Origin: Thermoplasmatota archaeon
GTDB taxonomy: Archaea > Thermoplasmatota > Thermoplasmata > UBA10834
Length of the DNA: 64,000 nt
Reading direction: 5' to 3'
Assembly: GCA_018818785.1 (NCBI GenBank)
Contig: JAHIRF010000011.1
Location: 22,987-86,986, forward strand
The notes beneath the pieces are model-generated. The model was not told the DNA's origin, did not search any database, and saw only the letters and a list, made by a program, of their open reading frames with translations. A program made the position numbers and the translations under genes. Positions 9,368 to 16,498 of the stretch are shown one piece after another (positions within the stretch are counted from its first letter, which is position 1; each line of letters begins with the position of its first letter).

Positions 9368-9889
9368 TCACTTGCCTCCTGTCACTAGCTTGTCGAATCC
9401 GCACAGCGCGCTGATCTTCTTCACTTCCTCCAGAGCCTTGGGGTCTGAGAAGACCGTCGGCGGGGTCTCGAGCAGTCCGAGCTTCTTCCTCAATGCCTTG
9501 TCCTCGTCCCTGAGGGACACGAGGTGGCCTGTCTTCGATATCAGTTCCGCGACCTTCCGGTGCGGTTCTGCCATGTATCCTTTCCTGACGGCCATGTTCC
9601 TGAGGGCCATTATGATGTCGACGATCTCGACACCCCTCGGGCACCTCTCATAGCACGTGTAACAGGTGGTGCAGAGCCAGAGATCATCGGATGGCAGTAC
9701 ATCCTCCTCGAATCCCAGCTGCGCCCTCCTGACGACCTTCCTCACCCTGAAGGCGGTCTGCCTTCCGGATGGGCAGCTGCCTGTGCAGGTGCCGCATTGG
9801 AAACAGAGATTGACCGTCTTGCCTCCCGCCTCTACTACTTTACGTGTGAATTCCGGATTTGGTTCCTTAGCTTCCGCCAAAAGACTCAC
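9368..9889 (-). CDS. hdrC: Heterodisulfide reductase subunit C-like ferredoxin
   Basis: A 173-residue protein with two 4Fe-4S binding sets, CFQCGTCTGSCPSG (about 29-42) and CTTCYTCYERCPRG (about 73-86), in the HdrC arrangement, with a helical C-terminus. It passes electrons to the adjacent HdrB-like subunit. It starts at a GTG (9887-9889). A TATA-like CATATAC centred near 9915 places transcription start at or next to the GTG, so the mRNA is probably leaderless. It is the first gene of an hdrC-hdrB-small protein unit. Confidence 0.88.
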   Translation of the reverse strand: MSLLAEAKEPNPEFTRKVVEAGGKTVNLCFQCGTCTGSCPSGRQTAFRVRKVVRRAQLGFEEDVLPSDDLWLCTTCYTCYERCPRGVEIVDIIMALRNMAVRKGYMAEPHRKVAELISKTGHLVSLRDEDKALRKKLGLLETPPTVFSDPKALEEVKKISALCGFDKLVTGGK

Positions 9890-9944
9890 CGGGCGAGGAA
9901 CCGATGCCGCCGTATATGAGCGTTTTGCTGAAATGGGTCATGCA

Positions 9945-10766
9945 TTATCCTTTCGGATAAAGCCCTGCTCTCCTGGCCTCATCGATGAACGCGGTGACAT
10001 CCGCATGGTACGAGAACGGGATCGCCATGATCGAATGGATCGACCATCTCTGTTCGGTTGCATCCTTCGCTTTCACTATGCCTCTCCTGACGAGGCTTCG
10101 GTTGACGAAGTAGCTCAGTTCGGTAGAGTCTAGCATCGCGGGTTCGAATGCCTTGAAGATGATCCGGTGTTCGACCTTCTTCTCTTCCAGATATCGGAAC
10201 CCCAACCTCTGCGCTCCGAATGCCAGATCCAGATATCTCGGGCCTGAATCTCTGTGCAGGAGCAGATCGTTGCCCACCTCAGTTCCAACGACCTCCTGGG
10301 ACCGTTCCATTGCGAAGAGCGCATCGTCCAGGATCATGCAGTCCACGATCCCCTGATCCGCCATCCTCAGGTTCTCCTCGTCGGTCGAGATCCATATGCT
10401 GCAATCGATCCCCTTCTTCGAGAGCGCCGTGGCCGCGGTCAGGAGGCAGCTCTCCGAAACGAGGGTGCCAGCGACCTTCAGTTGCGGTTGGTCGTCGAGC
10501 CTCTTCTCATATGATTCGAATCTATCAATGAGTTCCATGCCTTGGACTGTCAGCTTCGATCCTTTGCTGTTCGATTTGACGAGCGACGTCCCGATCTTCG
10601 CTTCCGCTTCCCTTACGTACTTATACAATACAGGTGTCGATATCCCCAACTCTTCCGCGGCCTTCTTCATACTGCCCTTTCTCTTCAGGGCGGATATCGC
10701 CTCCAATTGTCTCCGGGTGATGTTCTCGCCATCGACCACCAGTGTCGCGCGGGCCCGCACATTCAT
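9945..10766 (-). CDS. ModE/LysR-type HTH transcriptional regulator with ligand-binding-like domain
   Basis: A 273-residue DNA-binding protein. The N-terminal winged helix-turn-helix (about 15-75; LEAISALKRKGSMKKAAEEL, then LGISTPVLYKYVREAE) matches the ModE/LysR type. Residues about 95-270 resemble a periplasmic-binding-protein-like sensor (VSESCLLTAATALSKKG, IVDCMILDD). The ATG is preceded by AAGGAGG and lies three bases after the stop of the ABC-2 permease, so it is the last gene of the TetR-ABC operon. Its ligand is unknown. Candidate targets are this operon and the adjacent hdrCB promoter, by position only. Confidence 0.8.
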   Translation of the reverse strand: MNVRARATLVVDGENITRRQLEAISALKRKGSMKKAAEELGISTPVLYKYVREAEAKIGTSLVKSNSKGSKLTVQGMELIDRFESYEKRLDDQPQLKVAGTLVSESCLLTAATALSKKGIDCSIWISTDEENLRMADQGIVDCMILDDALFAMERSQEVVGTEVGNDLLLHRDSGPRYLDLAFGAQRLGFRYLEEKKVEHRIIFKAFEPAMLDSTELSYFVNRSLVRRGIVKAKDATEQRWSIHSIMAIPFSYHADVTAFIDEARRAGLYPKG

Positions 10767-10769
10767 GGC

Positions 10770-11927
10770 TCATCTCCTCCTTCGGAGGCCGTATGTGCTC
10801 AGAAGCAGCATCGCAGCGGCGAAGCAGACCAAGACGGTGACCTCGGGCCATACCTCTCCCAGCCCCCATCCCCTGATCATGATGGACCGGCACCCCTCGA
10901 CCGCGTAGGTCAACGGTATGAAGTTCGAGACGGGTCTCAGAAGGTCAGGTACCGCCTCGAGCGGCCAGAACACACCCGCCAGTAGGATGGAAGGGAAGAG
11001 TATGAGTGGCATGAACTGGACTGCCTGGAACTCGTTCTTCGCTATTGATGACAGGAGGAATCCCAAACCCTGATTCCCGACGCCCAGCAGGAAGACCACG
11101 AGGAGCACTAGGAGGGCGCTGCCGACTATCTGCACTTGGAACAGCAGTATCGCCGTGGAGAGTATCACCAGCGACTGGATGAGTCCAACCACGCCCAGTG
11201 CGACCGCATATCCTGCGACTATCTCCCCTTCTGTCAAAGGTGTTGTGAGCAGACGGTCGAGGGTCCCCGTCGACCGTTCGTGCACGAACGATATGATCGA
11301 TAGCATGAATGTCACCATCATCGCGGCGAGACCCATGACCCCGGGTGCGAAGAAGTCTATGAACTCCGCATCCTCTCCGTATACCATGTCCTGGGAGATG
11401 AGCACGGGTGATGCGATGTCGTATTGGGTGAGCAGGACCCGCTGTACGGTCGTCTGGACTTCGGTTATTATCGCGCTGGCTATGTTCGGATTGCTCGCAT
11501 CGATGTATATCCACAATATCCCCTGGATGCTTGACAAGTAATCCGCGGGTCCATCGATCGCCGATTCCACGTTGCTCGAGAAGTTCTGTGGGAAGACGAT
11601 CACGGCCCATGCGTCTCCGTTCCTCACATTGTCGACAACACTGTCGACCGATTGGGCGTATCCATCCGGCCAGGACGGCTCAAGGGTCCTCAGGACATCC
11701 CTCGATTGCAGTTCATCGATCATCGAGGCAGATGCGGAACCGTTGACCGTTCCCTCGTCGAGATTGACGACGTATACGGAAATGTCCTTCAGCTCCCCAC
11801 CGAATGTGTAGCCGAAGATCGCTATCATGAAGAGCGGCATGAGTACGAGGAATCCTGCGGTCCTTCGATCGTGCTTCAACGACCTCAGGGTCTTCCTTGC
11901 GACTGCCGTCACGCGTTTGAGTTTCAT
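10770..11927 (-). CDS. ABC-2 type transporter permease
   Basis: A 385-residue membrane subunit of an ABC-2 exporter. A basic N-terminus leads into a first membrane helix (about 22-42, GFLVLMPLFMIAIFGYTF). A large extracytoplasmic domain follows (about 45-210), then a cluster of five helices, including the conserved ERSTGTLDRLLTTPLTEGE and GVFWPLEAVPDLLRPVSNFI elements of the DrrB/YhfIHGC-type family. The ATG overlaps the ATPase stop (ATGA), so the two are translationally coupled. Likely exports a drug, lipid or small hydrophobic compound; the TetR gene at the head of the operon supports an inducible efflux role. Confidence 0.88.
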   Translation of the reverse strand: MKLKRVTAVARKTLRSLKHDRRTAGFLVLMPLFMIAIFGYTFGGELKDISVYVVNLDEGTVNGSASASMIDELQSRDVLRTLEPSWPDGYAQSVDSVVDNVRNGDAWAVIVFPQNFSSNVESAIDGPADYLSSIQGILWIYIDASNPNIASAIITEVQTTVQRVLLTQYDIASPVLISQDMVYGEDAEFIDFFAPGVMGLAAMMVTFMLSIISFVHERSTGTLDRLLTTPLTEGEIVAGYAVALGVVGLIQSLVILSTAILLFQVQIVGSALLVLLVVFLLGVGNQGLGFLLSSIAKNEFQAVQFMPLILFPSILLAGVFWPLEAVPDLLRPVSNFIPLTYAVEGCRSIMIRGWGLGEVWPEVTVLVCFAAAMLLLSTYGLRRRR

Positions 11928-12706
11928 TCCGCTACCCCCTTCGAGAATGCCATGAACGCATCCTCCAGATTGGATGTCGATGATCTGTCCATCAGGTCTC
12001 GCGGTGATCCTTCGGCTATGAGCTTCCCCTGTCTCATCATCCCCACGATATCGCATCTCACTGCTTCGTCCATGTAGTGTGTTGTGATGACGACCGTCCT
12101 TCCTCGTGCCTTGAGATCGTCGAAGTGATGCCAGAACCCCATCCTCAGTTCTGGGTCCACGCCGACCGTTGGTTCATCCAAGAAAAGGACCTCTGGGTCG
12201 TGCATCATCGCACAGGCTAGGGAGACCCTGTGTTTCATCCCTCCACTCAGCTGGGACGCGAGGCTATCTCCCCGGTCGCTGAGGTCGACCATCGAAAGCA
12301 GTTCCTCCTGCCTCTCGAGCAGTCTCTCTTGGCCCATGGAGTAGATGCTGCCGAAGAGCTGCAGGTTCTCCGATACCGTCAGGTCTGTGTATATCGCCAT
12401 TTCCTGTGGCATGTACCCTATGTCTGAAATCCTCCCCTTCAACGGGATGCGCTCACCAAGGACCTCTGCGGTTCCCGAGCTAGGTTTAAGCAGACCCACG
12501 AGCATCTTTATCGTTGTCGTCTTGCCAGATCCATTCGGCCCGATCATGCCATATAGGGTCCCTTTTCCGATCGTTAGGTCCAGATCATCCACTGCGACCA
12601 GGTCATCGAACTCCTTTCTAAGCTGCCGAGTCACGATAGCGCGTCCATCTTGAGACGCGTCCCCCTCGCGTGTGGCACCCACCATCTTCACACTCCTTTT
12701 CCTCAT
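11924..12706 (-). CDS. ABC transporter ATP-binding protein (DrrA/CcmA type)
   Basis: A 260-residue ATPase that drives the adjacent ABC-2 permease. Walker A GPNGSGKTT (about 54-62), Q-loop GYMPQEMAIY, signature LSGGMKHRVSLA, Walker B VLFLDEPTVGVDP and the switch histidine in VITTHYMDEA are all present. The gene overlaps the TetR stop and the permease start by four bases each (ATGA). It is cytoplasmic and membrane-associated. Confidence 0.92.
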   Translation of the reverse strand: MRKRSVKMVGATREGDASQDGRAIVTRQLRKEFDDLVAVDDLDLTIGKGTLYGMIGPNGSGKTTTIKMLVGLLKPSSGTAEVLGERIPLKGRISDIGYMPQEMAIYTDLTVSENLQLFGSIYSMGQERLLERQEELLSMVDLSDRGDSLASQLSGGMKHRVSLACAMMHDPEVLFLDEPTVGVDPELRMGFWHHFDDLKARGRTVVITTHYMDEAVRCDIVGMMRQGKLIAEGSPRDLMDRSSTSNLEDAFMAFSKGVAE

Positions 12707-13329
12707 CTCGCCACCTTCTCTTCCAACCTGACCCCATCGACGAATACGGACGCGAAACCTCTGATGTAGGCCTCATCCTCTACCGGGTCAGGGTCATCTC
12801 CTCCGAGCATGTACCGTGTGATGAAATACCCCTGGACCATCCCCATCAGCGCCCTTGCAGCCACCTCTGGCCGGATCTTCCGTATCCTCCCTTCTTCCAC
12901 GAGCCTCGCCATCATGGATGTGAGGAATTCGATGCCTCTTTGCATAACGGTCTCGGACAACATCCTCCTGCTTTTCGGATATCGCCAGGCATCTCCGAGG
13001 ACGACCATGAACAGGTGTCTGTTCTCCTGAAGGACGGTGAGTGCCGTCCTCACGTTATGCACGATCAGCTCTTCGAGGGGTGCATCGGCGTCGAACCTCA
13101 CATGCTCGACGATATCTTTCAGGGCCGACTTCTCCGTGAGGACCGCGGAGAAGAGCGTATTCTTCGACTTGAACTGTCTGAAGACCGTCACCTCATTGAC
13201 TCCTGCGCGCTCGGCGATCTCCTTGGTGGTGGCTGCGGTGAACCCTTTGCTCCCGAACACCTCCAATGCCGCTTTGAGTATCCTCTCCCTCGAATCCGTG
13301 GTTTTCGAGCCTTTCGTTCTCCCTCTCAT
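12703..13329 (-). CDS. TetR-family transcriptional repressor
   Basis: A 208-residue regulator with a canonical TetR N-terminal HTH (RERILKAALEVFGSKGFTAA, then TKEIAERAGVNEVTVFRQFK) and a helical ligand-binding C-terminal domain. The start at 13329 (MRGRTKGSK) is preferred. An upstream in-frame ATG at 13341 lies inside the palindromic operator and upstream of the expected transcription start. It heads the operon TetR-ATPase-permease-ModE-like regulator and most likely represses its own operon through the palindrome at 13337-13354 until an exporter substrate binds. Confidence 0.9.
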   Translation of the reverse strand: MRGRTKGSKTTDSRERILKAALEVFGSKGFTAATTKEIAERAGVNEVTVFRQFKSKNTLFSAVLTEKSALKDIVEHVRFDADAPLEELIVHNVRTALTVLQENRHLFMVVLGDAWRYPKSRRMLSETVMQRGIEFLTSMMARLVEEGRIRKIRPEVAARALMGMVQGYFITRYMLGGDDPDPVEDEAYIRGFASVFVDGVRLEEKVAR

Positions 13330-13336
13330 CAATGAG

Positions 13337-13354
13337 TGCAAGTACTTACTTGCA
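13337..13354 (-). promoter_or_regulatory. Palindromic operator between TATA box and start of the TetR operon
   Basis: A perfect 18-base inverted repeat, TGCAAGTACTTACTTGCA, lies eight bases before the TetR ATG. On the minus strand a TATA-like GATATAT (about 13355-13362) abuts it. Transcription would start near 13332, giving an almost leaderless mRNA. A repressor bound here would block polymerase between TATA and the start site, a typical archaeal arrangement. Confidence 0.75.
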
Positions 13355-13453
13355 TATATCCGTTACTGACCGCTCCGTCATATGCGATATGACGGTCGAC
13401 CAGAATGGATGTACTGGACTGGTTATCATTAGTGAGATTCCTGGTCTGAACGG

Positions 13454-13460
13454 TTATATA
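13454..13460 (+). promoter_or_regulatory. TATA box of the Ras-like GTPase gene
   Basis: TTATATA lies about 30-36 bases upstream of the GTPase ATG at 13490. The predicted start site near 13483 gives a leader of only a few bases and no Shine-Dalgarno is seen, consistent with leaderless translation. Confidence 0.55.
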
Positions 13461-13489
13461 GACAAGGGATTATTTCCAAAGCGTTCTGA

Positions 13490-14002
13490 ATGCCTTCGAG
13501 AAAGTACATACTCAAACTCTGTCTCCTCGGTGACGGTGCGGTCGGGAAGACGAGTCTTGTCCGAAGATATGTTCATGATTCTTTCGATGACAGGTATCTG
13601 ATATCTTTCGGCACTAAAGTGTCCAAGAAGACCGTCACGGTCTCGGAGGTGGACGCCGATCTAATGATATGGGACATCCTGGGACAGAAGACCCACGAGT
13701 CCCTCCATTCCGCGTACTACAGGGGCGCTGCAGGCGCCTTCGCCGTATGTGATTTCACCCGAAGGCAGACGGTCGAATCCGTGGCCACTTGGATCGATGG
13801 CATCCGATCGGTGGTGGGTGACATCCCGATCATCATGCTCGCCAACAAGAGTGATCTCCCGAAGGCTTTCCCTTCCGAAGAGATACGTTCCATAGCATCA
13901 TCGAAGGGCTGTGAGATGATGGAAACGAGCGCCAAGACGGGAGAGAACGTCGAAGAGGCCTTCATCGCGCTTACCAGGAAGATGTTGGAGGCGAATCCGT
14001 GA
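13490..14002 (+). CDS. Ras/Rab-superfamily small GTPase
   Basis: A 170-residue single-domain GTPase. G1 is GDGAVGKTS (14-22), the candidate G2 Thr is in SFGTKVSKK (about 42), G3 is WDILGQ (61-66, with DILGQ replacing the usual DTAGQ), G4 NKSD (119-122) and G5 ETSAK (145-149). The overall pattern, including FAVCDFTRRQTVESVATW, is close to eukaryotic Rab/Ras proteins. There is no C-terminal prenylation cysteine (it ends EANP) and no signal or membrane segment, so it is probably cytosolic. It overlaps the start of the V4R-DUF835 gene (GTGA), implying a joint signalling role. Confidence 0.9.
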   Translation: MPSRKYILKLCLLGDGAVGKTSLVRRYVHDSFDDRYLISFGTKVSKKTVTVSEVDADLMIWDILGQKTHESLHSAYYRGAAGAFAVCDFTRRQTVESVATWIDGIRSVVGDIPIIMLANKSDLPKAFPSEEIRSIASSKGCEMMETSAKTGENVEEAFIALTRKMLEANP

Positions 14003-14931
14003 AGCAGATCCCGTTCTTCGTCATGCCTGGAATCGCACTCTCACACCTGCGCGAGGAGCTCGAGATCGTCGAGGGTGAGCACAGGGCGAAACTGATGGTA
14101 TACCGATACGGTCAGAGGTGCGGCCGCGCGTTGGTCCAGAGCTATGCCATGTCATGTTCTGGATTGATCGAGGTCAGGGCCGTGATCGAGCCCATATGGA
14201 TGGAGGCAGGTCTCAGCAGGATAAAGGTCGATTCCGCGGAGGAGTCCGACATGGTCGTCAGCCTCGAGGATTCGATAGAGGCGAAGGAGGGCAAGACATG
14301 CGAGTTCGCGAGAGGCTACCTGTCAGGCATCGTATCCGAGCTGACCGGCAAACGGTTCGAGGTCGATGAGGTGGAATGCGCGAGCACGGGATACATCGCG
14401 TGTGTTCTCCAGGCCTACGAGGTCGTTGATAACCTCAAGCCTACCAGACAGGTCGAGGCGGAGACCGCGAGGAAGTACAATCTGGAATCCGGCTATTCCT
14501 ATCTGATAAAGGAAGAGATCCCTGACCAGGCATTCGATATATTCGTCGATTCTGCGAAGCATGGTGTTCCGTGCCTTTGTGTCACCCGTGAATACCCCGA
14601 GAAGGTGAAGGAGCGGTGGGATCTGAAAGGCACCCCATTCCTATGGTTGTCGATGGATCAGGAGAAGACATATTCGAGGGAGCCTTCGAACCTGGCGCTG
14701 CTCTACTCTGATATGAAGACGTTCATCACGGAGAACAACAACTGCGCGGTCCTCCTATCCGGCATCGAATATCTGATATCGCAGAACGGTTTCCAGAAGG
14801 TCCTGAAACTGCTTCAACACCTAAACGACAAGGTCGCTGTTTCAGATTCCACACTCTTCGTCCCGATAAGTCCGTTGACCGTTTCGGAGCCGGAGCTGAA
14901 GATGCTCGAGAAAGAGATGAGGTCCTTCTAG
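13999..14931 (+). CDS. V4R domain-DUF835 sensor-like protein
   Basis: A 310-residue cytoplasmic protein. Residues about 30-145 resemble the V4R (4-vinyl reductase) small-molecule-binding domain, with CEFARGYLSGIVSELTGKRF and the two cysteines of VECASTGYIACVLQAYE. Residues about 155-305 match DUF835 (SYLIKEEIPDQAFDIFVDSA, LCVTREYPEKVKERW, CAVLLSGIEYLISQNGFQKV). Start is a GTG overlapping the GTPase stop. DUF835 is found in archaeal signalling proteins. Coupled translation with a Ras-like GTPase suggests that it acts as regulator or effector of the GTPase, which is inference. Confidence 0.8.
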   Translation: MKQIPFFVMPGIALSHLREELEIVEGEHRAKLMVYRYGQRCGRALVQSYAMSCSGLIEVRAVIEPIWMEAGLSRIKVDSAEESDMVVSLEDSIEAKEGKTCEFARGYLSGIVSELTGKRFEVDEVECASTGYIACVLQAYEVVDNLKPTRQVEAETARKYNLESGYSYLIKEEIPDQAFDIFVDSAKHGVPCLCVTREYPEKVKERWDLKGTPFLWLSMDQEKTYSREPSNLALLYSDMKTFITENNNCAVLLSGIEYLISQNGFQKVLKLLQHLNDKVAVSDSTLFVPISPLTVSEPELKMLEKEMRSF

Positions 14932-14964
14932 ATGACTGTTGATATTCAAGCGGTGGGATGAGTT

Positions 14965-15417
14965 TTGAGGTACGCCGTGATCGTCTGCCCCAAGTGCAAC
15001 AAGGCAAAAGGTATCGACACGATCAAGAAGACGACCACATGCCCTTGTGGAAGGGAGATCGTGTTCGCACGGACAAAATTCTATTTCGAGACCGACTCAC
15101 CTCTCGAACTGGCCGGGGCCGTCGCCGAGGCCAATGCGCAGCTGGGAGACGGGAATGTCCCGAAGATCGCCAAGAAACCCCGGAAAAGGGATGCCTATTC
15201 GTCCATATCCGAAAGGGTGCGGCCCATTCGCGACCCTGTCGAACGCATGCGGGTCATCGCATCGGAGCTCACAGAAGCGAAGGGGGAGTTCGGTCATGAG
15301 GATATCAAGCGGGTCCTGACATTGACGGGCAGAGACACTCCGGAGGACATCATCGCTAAACTGCAGAAGGCGAACCTGATCTACGAGGTCTCCGAAGGCC
15401 GGTTCAGATCAGTCTGA
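14965..15417 (+). CDS. Zinc-ribbon protein with C-terminal winged-helix-like domain
   Basis: A 150-residue protein. The N-terminal zinc ribbon (CPKCNKAKGIDTIKKTTTCPCG, cysteines near residues 8, 11, 26 and 28) is followed by a basic linker (KIAKKPRKRD). A helical C-terminal segment (about 85-148) ends in LQKANLIYEVSEGRFRSV, typical of a small winged helix. The start is TTG with a nearby GGTGGGATGAG. It resembles archaeal DUF1922/DUF5817-type proteins of unknown role and may bind nucleic acid. It follows the GTPase/V4R pair by 33 bases. Confidence 0.75.
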   Translation: MRYAVIVCPKCNKAKGIDTIKKTTTCPCGREIVFARTKFYFETDSPLELAGAVAEANAQLGDGNVPKIAKKPRKRDAYSSISERVRPIRDPVERMRVIASELTEAKGEFGHEDIKRVLTLTGRDTPEDIIAKLQKANLIYEVSEGRFRSV

Positions 15418-15420
15418 TGC

Positions 15421-16137
15421 TCACTTCCTTTTCTTGAGTCCTCTGATGGAGTCTTCGACCAGGTTCGGAAGAGACTCTCTGTATATCTTCGCATATGCGT
15501 ATATCACTACGACAGATGCCGCCGCCAGTCCTATCAGGTTCAACGGCGGCTCGACGATGTCGAACATGAAGAAAGGCACCATCAGTAGGTTGTATCCGAG
15601 GTGGATCAACAGTGCCTCGATGAAGTGTCCCTTCACCTCTCCTCTCGCGACCCCGACTCCTATCAGTGTGGTCGTGGCGCCGTGGAGCAGCACGAGCTGT
15701 ATGCCGAGAAGCGAGTATGCGATCATATCCACCGCCTGTAGGTTCTCCACGCCAACAGCGCTCGCGAATATCGTCGCGAATGTGAAAGTCGCAGATATCC
15801 CAAGGCCAAGGGACAGTCCGTAGAACGCCGTGTCGACCTTCCGCTGGAATCGCGGGAAGTTCAGGATGATCAACTTGAAGAGCTCCTCCATGACCGCGAA
15901 GCCGACTATGAGTGCCAATATGGTCTCGACGGCGGACATCGTCTGGCCCCACGATTCGAAGGCGAACATGATCATGCCCAGGACTATCCCCAGGGCGAAG
16001 AACGCGAAGACCTTCCTGTCATCGAAGAATGGTTTCTTCACCGTCGGGAAAGTGTATTTGTTGAGGGTGAAGAACATCAGGGCGAGCGCTGGTGCGAATC
16101 CCGCGATTGCACTAGCGACGGTTATCATGTCTACCAT
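15421..16137 (-). CDS. PrsW-like intramembrane protease
   Basis: A 238-residue multi-pass membrane protein with about seven helices. It carries the PrsW signature EExxK (MEELFKL, about residues 92-97). Histidines follow in later helices (VLLHGATTT and IHLGYNLLMVPF), as in the glutamic-type CAAX-protease/PrsW clan. The second-motif glutamate usual in PrsW is not obvious (GLGISATFTF), so activity is uncertain. The ATG at 16137 has AGGA eight bases upstream; a GTG two codons earlier is the alternative. It is convergent with the upstream zinc-ribbon gene. Confidence 0.7.
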   Translation of the reverse strand: MVDMITVASAIAGFAPALALMFFTLNKYTFPTVKKPFFDDRKVFAFFALGIVLGMIMFAFESWGQTMSAVETILALIVGFAVMEELFKLIILNFPRFQRKVDTAFYGLSLGLGISATFTFATIFASAVGVENLQAVDMIAYSLLGIQLVLLHGATTTLIGVGVARGEVKGHFIEALLIHLGYNLLMVPFFMFDIVEPPLNLIGLAAASVVVIYAYAKIYRESLPNLVEDSIRGLKKRK

Positions 16138-16218
16138 GGTCACATTCCTGTAGCCCTAGGACGTTGATAACTTTATAGGGCGCAGCTCAGGTAATGGAGT
16201 GGTAGGGAGACCGAAATA

Positions 16219-16497
16219 ATGGCTAGATGTTCGCGATGCGGGAAGGATATTGGCTCAGTCGCTCAGTGCCCTAATTGTGGGTATCCGCCGAGTCAGAGCG
16301 TGGTCGGCAAGAGCATCAACAAGGCCGCTGGCGTGACGGGTGAGGTCATCGAGAAGAGCGTTGAAGTGGCGGAGAAGGTCGTGAAGGAGACAAAACCCGT
16401 GTTCAAGAGGGCGATCGACATGGGCAAAAATGGGGTCTCAAAGGCCAAGAGAAAGACTCTCGAAGTCGCTAATGATCTGAAAGAGAAGGGTCAATGA
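16219..16497 (+). CDS. Small zinc-ribbon protein with helical tail
   Basis: A 92-residue protein. A compact zinc ribbon (CSRCGKDIGSVAQCPNCG, residues 4-21) is followed by a highly charged amphipathic region (about 40-92, VIEKSVEVAEKVVKETK) that probably forms one long helix or coiled coil. TTTATAG near 16170 could be its promoter. It is convergent with the PAPS-reductase-type gene, whose stop lies one base beyond its own. Function unknown; no membrane segment. Confidence 0.75.
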   Translation: MARCSRCGKDIGSVAQCPNCGYPPSQSVVGKSINKAAGVTGEVIEKSVEVAEKVVKETKPVFKRAIDMGKNGVSKAKRKTLEVANDLKEKGQ

Positions 16498-16498
16498 T

